Assembly (NCBI RefSeq): GCF_028583425.1
Contig: NC_072805.1
Coordinates: 20,408,001-20,472,000, forward strand
DNA from: Eublepharis macularius
Lineage: Eukaryota; Chordata; Lepidosauria; Squamata; Eublepharidae
Length of the DNA: 64,000 bases
Reading direction: 5' to 3'
The notes below the pieces were generated by a model. The model saw only the letters and a list, made by a program, of their open reading frames with translations, ran no database searches and was not told the DNA's origin. Shown in pieces: positions 20,931 through 33,351 of the stretch. The translations under genes and the position numbers were made by a program. How positions within the stretch are numbered: position 1 is the first letter of the stretch; the number at the start of each line of letters is the position of its first letter.

Positions 20931-21450
20931 CTTCCATAGCGGAGGGGCTATTTGAACCTGGTTCTCCAGATCCCAGTCCCACACTGGCAGGATACAAAGG
21001 CTTCACACAGGCTGTCTAGTGAATTTATGGCAGAGACAAAATTTGAACTAGATGCCTCCAGAATCACCGCTTTTCCTCTAAGCAGCCTCATGAGAAATGG
21101 GACTTCCAAGTATAAATTCATCCTTTTTAAAAAAAATAAAAGTTGCCGGAAGCTACAGAAGAGAAGAGGGGGTGGAGCCCGCAGGAGACTTATCAAAGGC
21201 TGGGGAGTATATTTATTTTCTTAAAATATACTCTGAGCTTACACAACAATGAGTTTTGTATGCAAGTGCAAAAATCTGCTTGTAGAGAATTCCACTGAGA
21301 TCAGAGTTCATACAAAGAGGAAACCAGGTGGTAAAAACTTGCAGGACTGTCCTATTTCAGGAAACAGATGGGGAGACTGAATGCCTAACTGTATAGATAA
21401 TCCCCTCAAGGAGACATTTAAGCCTGAGCTCTTCCAATAGACATCCAGTA

Positions 21451-21675
21451 GAGAGCTGCTGTAAAGTGGTTCAGCTGCAAATCAGCACTCTACTGGTTCG
21501 AATCCCACTCCTGCCATGAGCTCAGCAGGTGGCCTTGGGTCAGCCACTCCTCTCAGCCCCAGCTCTCCAGCTGTATTGTGGGGATAATAATAACACAAAC
21601 TTGTTCACTGCTCTGGGTGAGGCATTAATCTGTCTAGAAGAGTGGTATATAAGCACAGTTATTGTTATTATTAAT
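21451..21675 (+). mobile_element. Sauria-type tRNA SINE
   Basis: It has the head 'agtggttcagctgcaaatcagc', B box 'ggttcgaatcc' and a tail 'ttcactgctctgggtgaggcattaatctg' ending in a TTATTATTA run. Confidence 0.8.
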
Positions 21676-22094
21676 CTTTTATATAGAGAGCAAACAGTCA
21701 TGTAACAGTATCTGCAACCATCACCGTTCCACGGACAATCTGAAATGGTACGTTCTTAGAATGATTTTTTGGCCATCTCATCTGCTCTTTATGTAAACAA
21801 AATCTAAGTCTCCCTGAATAAAAGCAAATGCCGTTCCGGGCAAGAACAAAAAGCTGCAACCTCATATGAAATTCCAGAAGGCCTTGTGAAAAAGAAGCCC
21901 TGAGCTGAAATACTGCACTGCAGAATGACAATCAGCCAAGGTACAAAGGCGCAACTATTTCTGGTAAGTAGGTTTTAGTTTCCAAAGAAATTTTCACTCT
22001 AGCAAATGATTGGTTGTTGGTAGGAGAGTGGTTGCTGTAGTGGATGCCAAGGCCGAAGCGTGGGTGGAGATGCGTATGAAACCACACTATGTTG

Positions 22095-22630
22095 CCTTAC
22101 TTTCAAGCAAGCCTTTATTGGCATATATAAAAATATAAGATTTTAAATACAGAAATGAGTCTATACAGAATGAGGTTAAAATTACAGATAGGAACAGGGC
22201 AGCAGTGCAGCAAAACCAGTACAGAATATTCCTTGTCCGGGCGTATAGCCATGGCACTGTAGAGAAAGTTTGCTACTATTTCAGTTATTTCCCCATCTGG
22301 GTTGTCAAGCAGAAACTGAACCTTAGAATCATCAGAAAACTCTGAAAGTTGGGCTAATATAGGATGTAGAAGTTCCTCTGGCGTGGCACCAGATAAAAAG
22401 GGTACTGGAGAAGAACGTGGGAAACAGTTTCAACACAGTCCATCAGACAAGGACAACACCTGCTATGATAAGGAATCCCATGAAATCTACCAGATAAAAT
22501 AGCTGAAGGAAGAACATTAAATCTGGCCAGAGAAAAGGCTCTATGTAAATCGGGAGCCAGGAGTTGGCAAAGGTATACTGCTGGGAGACTTACATTAGGG
22601 ACAATCCCCAAGTTTAGGGGAGAACTAGTT
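22095..22630 (-). mobile_element. LINE 3' end, minus orientation
   Basis: An open minus frame at 22354-22611 contains '-RAFSLARFNVLPSAILSGRF-' followed by a Cys/His cluster ('-CCPC-' then '-ETVSHVL-'), the zinc-knuckle end of a non-LTR retrotransposon ORF2. The 3' UTR continues left to 'aataaaggcttgcttgaaag' (reverse complement) near 22100. It is a relative of the fragment at 4913-5388 and is truncated. Confidence 0.75.
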
Positions 22631-22643
22631 CTATTAGCAGAGC

Positions 22644-22903
22644 CAGGCTTTTTTTCAGCTGGAACGCAGTGAAACGGAGTTCTGGAACCTCTTGAAAATG
22701 GTCACATGGCTGGTGGCACCACCCCCTGATCTCCAGACAGAGGGGAGTTGAGATTGCCCTCCGTGCCACCGAGCGGCATGGAGGGCAATCTAAACTCCCC
22801 TCTTATCTGGAGATCAGGGGGCGGGGCCACCAGCCATGTGACCATTTTCTCCAAGGGAAACCCACTGAGTTCCACCACCTCTTTTCCCAGAAAAAAAGCC
22901 CTG
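22644..22903. mobile_element. hAT-like MITE, CAGGGCTTTTTTT family, perfect target duplication
   Basis: The 260-bp element starts CCAGGCTTTTTTTC and ends AAAAAAAGCCCTG. AGCAGAGC at 22636-22643 and 22904-22911 is an exact 8-bp duplication. The interior is itself a long inverted repeat centred near 22773 ('gatctccagacagagggg' against its complement). Confidence 0.9.
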
Positions 22904-23339
22904 AGCAGAGCTATAGAGAGTTTATAACTCTAATCCCAAAAGACTGGATTTTATTTTTGAGAAGGCCTCAGACTCAGATAGCAGGGATAAAGATTCTATA
23001 GATAGCTATGTTGCCTTCATATCAGCCATTTGGATCAGCCATTTCACTTACAGGGAAAATTCCTGGAGACCCACTTCTTTGGAGAGCTGTTGGCAGCCAA
23101 GAGCAAATGGAACCAGGCCGCAACAACCTCACAAGAATCACTGGGCCCAGACCCAGCCTGTGGTGCTCACAATGTAAGTCTACACATTGTCTGCTCCAGG
23201 GACCTCCAACAGTGTTGAGCCTCTGGGCACTTTTAGAACTTTGGATTCAGGGAATGAGTGTTACTAGGTTGGCAACCCCCAGGAGTTTGGGAGGTGGTGC
23301 TAGCATCATGCAATGTCATGACAATACCGCCATGTTACT

Positions 23340-24100
23340 TATTTTTTTTTATTTACGTCATTTATAGTCCGCCTTTCTCACTGAGACTCAAGGCGGATTA
23401 CACAGTATGAGGTTAATACAATCAGTATCAAGTACATACATTTCAATACAATACCATACGGTAAACATATACAAGCTTAAAGACATAGCATTAGCAAGGA
23501 TCCAAGACAGAGTAGAAAAAATACTGGAGCAAAACAATCAATTTTATGACTAACATTAGACAGCATGGAGCGCTGGTCGTACATAGGAGTACATATTTAA
23601 AGCAGCAGATAATATATAAGGCAAAAATAGTGATGTAGTCTATGATCCCCAACTTGTTAGTGTAGCACCTGAAACCCCATCCCTACAATGCAGCCCTCCC
23701 ATTTGAGTAAAAAGCCTTTTTGAATAGTTCGGTTTTGCATTGTTTGTGTAAAGCCGGGAGAGTGGGGGCTCTCCTGACGTCCTCAGGCAGACCGTTCCAT
23801 AGGGTGGGGGCCACCACAGAGAAAGCCCGTGTATGGGCTGCTGCTGATTTCACCTGTGTGCAGCCTGGCACCTGCAGGAGACCCTGTTCAGTGAGCGAAG
23901 CTGCCGTGGAAGAACTTAGGGAGGAAGACACTCCTGTTGGTATCCCAGTCCAAAGCCATGAAGAACTTTGTATGTAATAACTAATACTTTGAACTGAGCA
24001 CGGTAAATGATGGGTAGCCAGTGGAGCGACTGTAGGATGGGAATGATGTCTAACCAGAAGTGACATCATGGCATTGTAGTGATCCTCTATCAAGCCCCCC
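23340..24100 (-). mobile_element. CR1/L2-type LINE 3' end, minus orientation
   Basis: The minus frame at 23683-24102 ends with '-AFSVVAPTLWNGLPEDVRRA-' and '-FKKAF-', the usual C-terminus of CR1/L2 ORF2. The 3' UTR follows to a TTTATTT-rich tail at 23345. It is 5'-truncated. Confidence 0.8.
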
Positions 24101-25609
24101 AAACTCTATGGTTTTACCAAAGAGAGTTGGTGAATTGTTGGAGCGTCACAGTGATTCTTGTTACACACATAGAAGTGATATTGCAGTGTTGTGTAGTGTT
24201 GGCTTCACCCTAAAAACTCCTGGGGTGGCACCCATTCATTGCAACAATGCTACAGGCAGCAAGTAGGAAAGTGGAGGTTAGGGGTGGGAGGTCTTCCTTT
24301 GTAACAGGAGACCTGGTCCCCTTAGGCATCACCACCCAATGGCTGCCATGGAGGTCTGAGGCCAATCACAAAATGTTGGGAAGTTGCAAGTCAAACATCC
24401 CTCTTACTATGAAGTCTGTCGCTTCTGGATTCTCCTGTTCCAGTGGGGTGGAGGAAAGCCAGGACTGGCTCATTGTTTGAGGGGAAGAGATGCTTGAGGA
24501 AGAAACAAACAGGCACCAGCAAACCCACTGCCAGGTGCCAGGGTGTTTGAAGGCATCATTTGTATATGTCGGGGTGTGTGACTGGTCTACTCCACTGGGT
24601 GTGGGAGCTGCTAACCAGATCTGAGTTGAGTGGCCCCTGAGTTGTGGCTTGTAGGCCACTCTGCCTGGTTTGCTCCTGGGCTATTTTGACTCCCCCCTTC
24701 CATCCTGACCCAAATTGTCTATTTCATCGGTGGCAGCTCTCCAAGGTCCTGGACAAGGACCAGTTCCCGCCCTGACTCCAAAGGATCTTTTAACAGGAGA
24801 CCCTGGGCATTGAATTGGGATATTTCTGCATGTCAGGTTGGTTGAGCTGTAGAGTTTTCCTGCTTAAATCCACGCCAACTATTGCACAGGTTTTCAGAAG
24901 CAGAGGTTGTTGGCAAGTTGTGCAACCTACATGTTGGGAGAAGCAAAAAGAAGGTGGGAGACACCTTTCTGGATCTTTTCTCATAGGGCTATGAGGAAAC
25001 AGAGAAAAAAATTTCTTCCCCAAAACACCCAAGCGAGGCCAACCAACCTGTGTGTAAGTGACCTCATTCACAGGTTTGGTCCTTTGCAAGACGATCCAGA
25101 AACAAGATATTGTGAGACCTACAAGGCACCTTGCAGCTTTTGCCCAGTGCAACCATTGAAGCTGAAAGAAATAACAAAAGCATTGTTGCTTTCTTGGAAC
25201 CGATTTGCTGCTATTTTGTTACCATGCTATTGTATACATAAGTGTATGACTTTTTTGTGGGGAAGGGCTCACCCGGCACCAATAAATACAGAGACGGCAG
25301 CATGAGTCTTTCTGATCCCATAATTTTAAAGCCAAACTCCAGATTTAAAAAATAAAGACCAGGGGAAGTTATTGCTGGTTTATCTTGGTTTAAGATTTAT
25401 GTTGCTTGGAGTTTCATACTGTTCCAATTTGCTTTGCTGTGCTAGGTTGGCATTTCCCCCCTGCTCTTGCGATTCACATTGCTGTCTGCTGTAGCAGCAG
25501 GGATCCTTTTATCTGTATGGTTATGTCCTCATTTCTCTGCTCCTGGTCTAAGGAATGTAAAAGAATCTAACATTAAATTCACTGCAGACAACTACATGGG
25601 GAGGCCAGG
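24101..25609. other. Intergenic, no gene recognised
   Basis: The frames present are short and unlike known proteins. The sequence 24190-24660 resembles remnants of a non-autonomous DNA element also seen near 8.9 and 38.1 kb. Confidence 0.4.
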
Positions 25610-26065
25610 GCTCTGAGATCAAAAGCCAGTTTTAAAAGCCTAACAGCCTGTTAGAGCTCAGAGCTTCTCCAGTGGAAGTAATTCACAGTGCAAACCACCA
25701 TGGCACTGACCTGGCGAAACTCTCTGTCTGAGGAAACCAGGGCCCAGCAGGATTTATCATCTTTCCGTTGGGCCTGTAAGACAGAGATGTTCTGCCAGGC
25801 ATATGGTAGAGGCTAGGTTGGGCCCCCCACTGGCCACACTAAAGATCTGTGCACCACCCTACATATGAGCCAGGGCTTGAAAAGCAGTATTTTATCATCA
25901 CCATCTGAAGAGAAGCTGTATTGTATAAAGTTGTTTTAATGTTATTTGTATACTGTTTTATCTGTTTTTAACTGTATTTATGTAATTTAAAATGTTGTAC
26001 TCTACCCTGAGCCCGCCTGGCAGGGAGGGCGGACTAAAAATCTAATCTAATAAATAATAATATAA
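25610..26065 (+). mobile_element. CR1/L2-type LINE 3' end
   Basis: It contains 'gcctgtaagacagagatgttctgccaggc' (end of ORF2) and the 3' UTR 'accctgagcccgcctggcagggagggcgg', ending in AATAAATAATAATA. It is the same subfamily as 29350-29705. Confidence 0.75.
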
Positions 26066-26279
26066 TAATAAGTTACACCCTTCTATGCCCCATTGAAGTC
26101 AGTGGGGCTTAGAAGGGGTACCTCTGGAGCAAAAGCTTCATCCAAGGTGTAACAGGGGGAGGGTCTTTGTTACCAGAATGGGAATGTTACCTGCATTTTC
26201 TATTTTTGTCTATGAAACATTGGAAACGGTGTAGCGACAGATATCCTGCCTGGTAGTGTACAGAAAATTGCTGTTTCTG

Positions 26280-26294
26280 CCACTAGGTGGCGGC
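26280..26294 (+). promoter_or_regulatory. Full-consensus CTCF core motif
   Basis: CCACTAGGTGGCGGC matches every position of the CTCF core CCASYAGRKGGCRSY. It lies between POLR2C and the metallothionein gene and in plus orientation. Whether it is occupied cannot be told from sequence. Confidence 0.6.
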
Positions 26295-27231
26295 AACAAC
26301 TTACAGCAGTGACTACTGCAGGCACGGCATAAAGCTAGTAAATCAAAAGGTAGGGCAAAATCATAGAGAAAATACACCCTTAAATAGACAAATCAAATAA
26401 CTGAACAAAATGAAATCCAGTTGACCGTGCTCTCCCACCGAGACCAAGTCATGAAGGTACAGTTAATAAACAATAAAAAAGGACATGTCAGAGCTAGGTC
26501 AGAGCGATCATGATGGCTCCTCAACCAGTATCAAAGAATATTTGTAGTCTGAAAGAGACTGTGTTGGAAACTTCTGTATCCACCAATAAAGGGCAAACCT
26601 TCGGAATTCTCTGGATCAGGAGGTTCATCTGACTCGCTCCCTCCTTGCTTTTAGACACCAGGTCAAGGTGCTGCTAGCTTAGTGTGTGCGAAACATAATT
26701 GTCCAGGAGGGCTTTCTTGTAGAGGGACGCCATCTGTGGTGTGTGGAACAGCTCAGGGGGAGGCTTTTATTAGGGATATAGTTTTTCCTACACTGATGGT
26801 CTTGCAGGCTTAAACAGAGAGGGTTGTTCTTTCTTTTTTTTTCGCCTGTTCAGCAGTCCCAGCTCAAATGCATTAGTCCATTTTACTAGGAATCATTGCT
26901 TTTAGATTCAGATGTTATGCCAGAAATGTGAGCATGCACAAGCACACACACACACACACAAAGTCTTATAGAGAAAGCCTATGTTTTTCAAAGTCTGGCT
27001 ATGTCTAGTTAGGTCAACATGAGTAGCACATGGTACTTTCATGCAATAAGCAGATTGAATTCAGGAGCTTAAAGTTATCTAAGGCCTCCGTAAGGGAAAA
27101 TACATCAATGTATATCAGGCATGGTGATGGGTGACAGTAAGTTAAATTTTTGGCTAGTACCATTTGTCTTGGGAGGCCTGAAGCTGAAGGTCACAAATCC
27201 AGAGGAGTTAGCCCTGTTAGTACGTAGTTGC

Positions 27232-27475
27232 AAAATAGTAAGGAGTCCAGTAGCACCTTTAAGACTACCAACTTTATTGTAGCATAAGCTTTCGAGGACC
27301 ACAGTTCTCTTTGCCAGATGCAACTTTATTGTAGCATAAGCTTTCGAGAACCACAGCTTTCTTTGTCAGATGCATCTGACGATGCATCTGATGAAGAGAA
27401 CTGTGGTTCTCGAAAGCTTATGCTACAATAAAGTTGATTAGTCTTAAAGGTGCTACTGGACTCTTGACTATTCTG
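27232..27475. repeat. Foldback copy of the 'agtccagtagcacc' repeat
   Basis: Arms 'gagtccagtagcaccttta...cataagctttcgag' (27243-27296, with a second partial copy at 27322-27370) and their reverse complement (27400-27470) meet around TGCATCTGACGATGCATCTG. Two opposed copies of one dispersed repeat could explain the structure. Confidence 0.75.
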
Positions 27476-28052
27476 AAGCTGAAGGTGGGAGTTACTACTT
27501 TGGCCACTTTCTTACCAGTACTCAGTACCAGCCCACGCTGGCTTACTTTCACCCCAGGAACAGAATTAATGGAAAGCAGTGCTACTTGATGGTCTCAGGA
27601 TTTCCAGTGCTTGCTTGGTGGAGAGAAGAAGCCACTCCTAAGCAACTGGAGGCCACCTGAGGCTACGGTACTTGTGATTAAGAGGAAACAGGAGTTGCCT
27701 GTCTGATGCTCCCAGCTGCCCAAAGCTGCAGAGCAAAACGATTGTCTAGTAGCTGCTCAGTGGGTAGCTGCAGTGCTCTGGGCAAGGCACACTGATGACC
27801 AGATAGAAGCATCTTTTCTTTCACATCACTGTCATCGTTATTCAGAAGAGGAAGATGCTGGCCTGCTATTCACTGCTCTTGGGCACCCCCGTGTAGCTGG
27901 CCAGAAAGAACTACTGCAGTTTGCTAATGCTGTCAGCGTTTGACAGGAAGCGTCAATTAAGATTCATCCTGTCTGATAGGACCTCCAGATTGTGGCCTGG
28001 CTCCTCAAAGCTAACCTACAGAAGTGATGCTAGATGTGTTTTTAACATGTCG

Positions 28053-28390
28053 GGGATGCAGTTTTACCTAGGAACTGTAGTTTTCAAAGACAGTTTTCAA
28101 AGACAGATCTGCGTGGGATTGCTTGGGGAGAGGAACTTTGTAATAATTTTTTCTTTAAGTCTCAATGGCTAGATGAACTACCAGCTCTTCTGCTCCCCGA
28201 TGCTGCAAAGTTTGTCTCAACCAGCAATCCTATGCTGCTCTGTCTTTGAAAACTGTCTTTGAAACCTCGAGTTCCCAGGCTGGTAATTCCATTGAGATTG
28301 CAGGAAAACAATTGCAAAGTTCCTCTCCCCCAGCGATCCTACGTGGATCTGCCTTTGAAAATTACAGTTCTCAGGTAAAATTGAGTCCCC
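28053..28390. repeat. Foldback element
   Basis: The left arm (28060-28145, 'tttacctaggaactgtag', 'ggggagaggaactttg') pairs with the right arm (28310-28385, 'caaagttcctctccccc', 'cagttctcaggtaaaat'). A third related piece lies between them at 28205-28275. It has no coding content. Confidence 0.75.
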
Positions 28391-29349
28391 GACTCAATTA
28401 AAAAACACGTGTCTGGAGTCACTTGTAGCTTAGCCCTTAGTCAGAACAATGTCTCCTTTTAGAAAAGGTCTCCCTAACAGTTGAACTTTCTGATTAGCCA
28501 GTTCTACCCAGAATGTGATTCCAGATCACCATAGAAAATTGGCATGGAAAGGAAGTCAGTATGCAGAAAAACACAATTTTGTGGCATCAAAAACCACTGG
28601 CACATTTTTGACATAGAACTGTAGACAACTCATGAACATGCAGACTTGTGCTTGGGGGCCTGCTACCTCTTAAATCTTAGATGGGTTTTACCTCTTGAAA
28701 GATGCTGACTGTAGCTAAAGTTGTGTGCAAAGAATGGAGAACAACCCCTGCCCAAAGCAATATTATCCTTTGCCAACTGAGATCAGCAACTTCCATTTAC
28801 TGAATAAACTGGTTCTTGTTGCTAAATCGAGGGCCTGATTTAATTTTGTGTGTGTGTGCTTTCCCATACTCCATCTTCCAATCCCAAGTTGGGGAGGGGG
28901 AACAAAAAGGAAGGGAAAAAATTAAGATTGCAATTGTCATCTTTGTGTTCTGTGTTTCTGAATTATCTTCCGTGCAAAAGAAATGCCTCACGGCCAACTG
29001 GGAATCTTCACCGTCCATACAAATGTAATCCTCCAGTTCTCAGCATTGCACAATTACACCAGAACATCAGCAATGCTCTGCATAAGAAATATAAGGATGG
29101 GGGGAATGAACAGATGCACAATTATACTTCTTGTAAAAATCCAGAGGAGAGGGATAGCACAAACACACTCTGCTAGAAGCTGGAGAGAAGAATTACTTCA
29201 ATATATAGGAGGTTATTGGAAAGCCGATGGGTCAGTTCTTTGGATCAGCACTGAAGTGAATAGACTTAGACAAGTATAATTCTGTTTAGGATTGTATAGT
29301 GAATGCCAGCTGCTGAACTTGTGCAATACCATGTATGAACAGAAGACAT

Positions 29350-29705
29350 GTGAAACAACTCGGGCCCATCAGGATTTATTATCATTCCACCGGGACTGTA
29401 AGACAGAGATGTTCCGCCAGGCTTTTGGCGGTTGAGGAAAACGGGCCTCCTCTTTAGTCTCCCATTGGGGAGAGGGAGTCTCTCTCCTTCTTGGTTCCTG
29501 CCAGTGGTTTGTTGTAATCCGCCACCCGGGACTCAGGATGATAAGGTGCGGGTTGCGCTATAGTGCCACTAGAGAAGGTTGCTGTACTGCTACCAGTCTT
29601 GGATACTGTTTTCTATTCTATATAAGGTTATTTTAACTGTATTTTAGCTGCTCTGAGCCTGCCTGGCAGGGAAAGCCGATTACAAATCTAATAAATAAAT
29701 AAAAT
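29350..29705 (+). mobile_element. CR1/L2-type LINE 3' end
   Basis: 'actgtaagacagagatgttccgccaggc' is followed by a GC-rich segment, then 'gagcctgcctggcagggaaagcc' and an AATAAATAAAATAAATA tail. It is 5'-truncated. Confidence 0.75.
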
Positions 29706-29709
29706 AAAT

Positions 29710-30311
29710 AGTCACTGTGAAGATGGGATATTTATTGGGGCACCCTCTTTACCTGTGCCGGGTAAAGGACACTGAACACACGGAAGCCAAACTGCCTGCT
29801 TCCTCTTTGAAATCGGAGGCATCTGGAATCTGTGGGAAAAAACGCCAGCATTCAGTAAGTAGCCCGTCGCTTTAACAGCATGTGGAAATGACCAATGTCT
29901 ATGTGTATTTGAGTGAGAGATTCATTTATCTGAAGCAAGCAAACTGTGTGCGCACGTGAGAGAGAAAGTGTGTGTAGAGCTGTGTGACTGAGCCTATGTA
30001 AAGAAACTTTAAGAACTGATAACTATCTTTGAAACCATCAAACTTAAGTAATAATGTGAAACGGATATGCTTCTTGTAAAAATAAAAGTTTATTTTGGTT
30101 TTATTTCCATCCCAGAATATATGTTATTCCTATATCCCATTCCTTTCCTCAGGGCCACATAGTCCCACGAAGGATCCTGAGGCTTGGGCACATTATTAAA
30201 GGGGAAATTTAAATTAACCATCTTGGAATATATCCTGGTGGCAGCAATCTACCCAGAGGGTGTAAAGAGGGTTAAAGGCAAAATCTAACTGAAAAATAAA
30301 GAGGGTCATAA
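29710..30311 (+). mobile_element. Diverged LTR of the 56.7-kb family
   Basis: From about 29985 to the end at GGTCATAACA (30302-30311) it aligns with the 3' half of the LTR at 56698-57707, sharing 'cagggccacatag', 'ccacgaagga' and 'ggtggcagca'. A polyadenylation signal AATAAA lies near 30081. The 5' end and target duplication are not clear. No internal retroviral genes are present. Confidence 0.65.
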
Positions 30312-30652
30312 CACCTTCTTGCACGTTAGCAGTATGTACGGAGTCCTCAAAGGGGCAAACAGCACCACCGGGGCCATTTCAGGTTCAAAAAATGGCAAGG
30401 GGCTAGAATGGCCCCTTATTCCTGCCCACCACAGTCCCAACACAAATGGGGCCCCCCACGTGCCTGAGAACTGAATTCCCAGCGCGGAGCCCACAAGTAC
30501 ATGTCTTATTGTTCAAGATGGTTAGCCGTGGCCGTGGTAGTCTGTCTGTAGCACTGGAAAAGAGCAAGAAAATTTGTGGTAGGGTAGGAGCTTTCTCAGA
30601 TGGCTACTATGCAACAGATTCCTTTTGTTGCTAAAGGAAGACCGGCTGTGAG

Positions 30653-31299
30653 CAGGGTGGATAAAAATCAATGATTTTTTAAAAAAAAATTAAAAATCAG
30701 ATTTTTAAAATTTAAATTGGATTTCTTCAATAAAATGTTTTTGAGGAAAGTTTATCTAAAGATAGTTTTCTGTTTAAGATACATTATAGTCCAAAGGTTA
30801 TCATCATGAAAAAAGGATTAGTTTTTATTTATGTAGCATAAGGCTGTATATTCATGCCATGTTTAAGTTTTTTGGTGAACAAATTCCATTAATCCATCCC
30901 AATGCCATGCTCTTCCAGAGGTTTCTGTAAGATTATTGGGCAGTTTTTCTATCTAGAAGATATTATCGCAGATGCTTGGTTCTACAGTTCTCAAATCTGT
31001 GAATTTGTGTCTGCAGAGATCACATCTCTTCTTCACAGCAAAAAGGTTATAAAATAAACACACACAGTTGAGAAAAAGACCTTAATCCCATTGTTCCTTT
31101 GCAAATCTTTGTACACAGAACCAACCCCTTGCCTCTTAAGTGCTAAGTTTTAAAAAATCCAATGAATAGAAGATTGTTGGGAGAGGAATAGATCTGCTCA
31201 AGAAGCTAAGCGTGAGGAGTCTTTATGTAGAAAACCATGATTTAAATCTAGTCTTACTGACTACTGATTTAAATCGTGATTTAAATCAAATCCACCCTG
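30653..31299. mobile_element. Non-autonomous hAT element, 647 bp
   Basis: Its termini CAGGGTGGATAAAAATC and AATCAAATCCACCCTG are inverted. GCTGTGAG at 30645-30652 and 31300-31307 is an exact 8-bp target duplication. The interior is AT-rich without an open frame for a transposase. Confidence 0.9.
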
Positions 31300-31307
31300 G
31301 CTGTGAG

Positions 31308-32272
31308 GCCTGGATTAATGGTCTGAGGGGCAGAAAGTGGGTGTAGCATGGCTTTGCCCACCCTAGTCTATTCCATTTGGCATAATACGGTAAGGCGCTG
31401 TTCTACATGTGTTCCTTTAGGAAATGACAGAAATCCTGTTTCTTGGCCTCATATGAGCCTCAAGATGGAGGGAGCCAGGACAGAGCAAAACCAGCCGAAA
31501 CGGAAGCCAGTGACAAAATTAGTCACAAAATAATGCACTAGCTTTTTGATTTCACCAAACTATTCCTCAGGCTGGATGTTAATGAAAAAAAAGCCCGGGG
31601 GGGGGGGGACAAAGGAGCAGAAAGAAAGATGTTGCTGATAGCCCCCTGTTATTCCATTGCAGCAAAATAATTAGGATTCTTGGGGCACCTTAAGAGCTAA
31701 AAACTTGTTTTTATTTTAGCACAAGCTTTGTGAACGTGAGCCCACTTGGACAGTGGTCTCTATCTAACAAAACCTTATGCTAGAATTAAGTCATTTGTCT
31801 TTCTAATCTTCATTCAGCCCTCAGTTGCGTACCTGCTCCAAAGGGTTAATATCAGTCTACCTTGCGGGATTATTGTGAAGAGAAGTACATTCATTAATGG
31901 AAAACACTTTAACGGAGAATAGCAGTATGTCAACAATTATCAATTCACCTTCTTTATTGAAGAAACATCCTGTGAGTTGAGGCCTTTGTTTAAGACAAGA
32001 AACAATAGCCAGGTCCACCAGAAGCAAATCTTTGCGCCGGCACCTTTGTAAGCACCAACACAATCCAAGAACAATGTGCTGAGTCTTCCAGCATGATTTT
32101 TTTCTTTTGCATACTCAGGACTTCCAGTGTCTCCGTTCCCTTTCTTCTCCCACTCTGTGCCAAAGTTTATTTCACACATACTCTTCATGCATCCAAGGTT
32201 ACCAGCCAATTTTAACTTGGGGGAGGATATGCAAAGAATTAATACAAATTGGGGGGCGCTTGAGAGAGATGA
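31308..32272. other. Intergenic, no gene recognised
   Basis: I see only short frames and a poly-G run at 31600-31610. The sequence near 31670-31790 resembles a worn dispersed repeat. Confidence 0.4.
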
Positions 32273-32280
32273 TGTGCAAA

Positions 32281-32521
32281 CAGGGCTTTTTTTCAGCTGG
32301 AACGCGGTGGAACAGAGTTCCAGAACCTCTTGAAAATGGTCACATGGCCGGTGGTTCCGCCCCCTGATCTCCAGACAGAGGGGAGTTGAGATTGCCCCGG
32401 AGGGCAATCTCAACTCCCCTCTCTCTGGAGATCAGGGGGCGGGGCCACCGGCCATGTGACCATTTTCACCAAGGGCAACCCACTGAGTTCCACCACCTCT
32501 TTCCCCAGAAAAAAAGCCCTG
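32281..32521. mobile_element. hAT-like MITE, CAGGGCTTTTTTT family
   Basis: It starts CAGGGCTTTTTTTCAGC and ends AGAAAAAAAGCCCTG. Flanks TGTGCAAA and CGTGCAAA are an 8-bp duplication with one change. The central part is a near-perfect inverted repeat around 32398. Confidence 0.88.
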
Positions 32522-33351
32522 CGTGCAAATATCTGGAACGCTTTCTTATTAGTTCTGTTTGTGGCCAAATCCTTTATACAAATTGAATTTCTACTATAGG
32601 CTTTGCAGCGGAGCATGCATGCCATAGCGGGGTTTCCCTTTGGTTTGAACACGCAATGACGGCAGAGAATTTGACATTTATGTGCACTATACATCAAATT
32701 ACGTTTCTGCGATTATTTGCTAGGCTAAGAAAATGAAACGACCTGTCTGCTTAAACCATGCCTCTGGTTGCCTCAAAGGGAGGGAGGGGTGGAAATGTCA
32801 TGAATGAAATGTGTCTGGTGCATTCTCCCACTCCTTCGCGTGAGTTTCAGTTTTTATTCCACACCCTGTTTCGAAGTTTCTGTCCTCCTGGGTCTCAGAC
32901 TTTTCAACAGGTCTTTTCATTCGCATAGAGCTGGTTCCCTCAGGACTATCCTTGCCCCTGAGGGGAGCCTCTCTTTCAGCAAAGCTGTCTCTACCAAAGA
33001 GCTGGCTGCCACTCTGCCAGTTATTGGCCAGTTCTGCAGCTAATTGTGCATTTAATCCCTTCTGAAGTAAATTCCTAAACTGCATAGGCCTTCGGTATAT
33101 ACCAGGACCTTCTTTTCTTTTTGAACTTCCTTTCCTCTTTCGGTCAAGTTCCAACTCTTCTCCTCAGAACAATTAACTTTCAAGAATTCCCCTGTTAGGG
33201 AGGGGTGAAACTAAGCTGGGGGCAACACATTCCCCGACCAGTTTGCATGAGGATGCTCTCCACAGCATTCCAGCTGTGGGTACTGTTAGATTCTACCTTA
33301 ATTTTTTTGAACTACAAAACTAAAAATCTGTTCATGCTTGGAGCTGGATTC

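Noticed and set aside
23008..23367. 119-codon plus-strand frame
   Set aside because: It has no recognisable domain, falls in old repeat sequence and overlaps the LINE tail.
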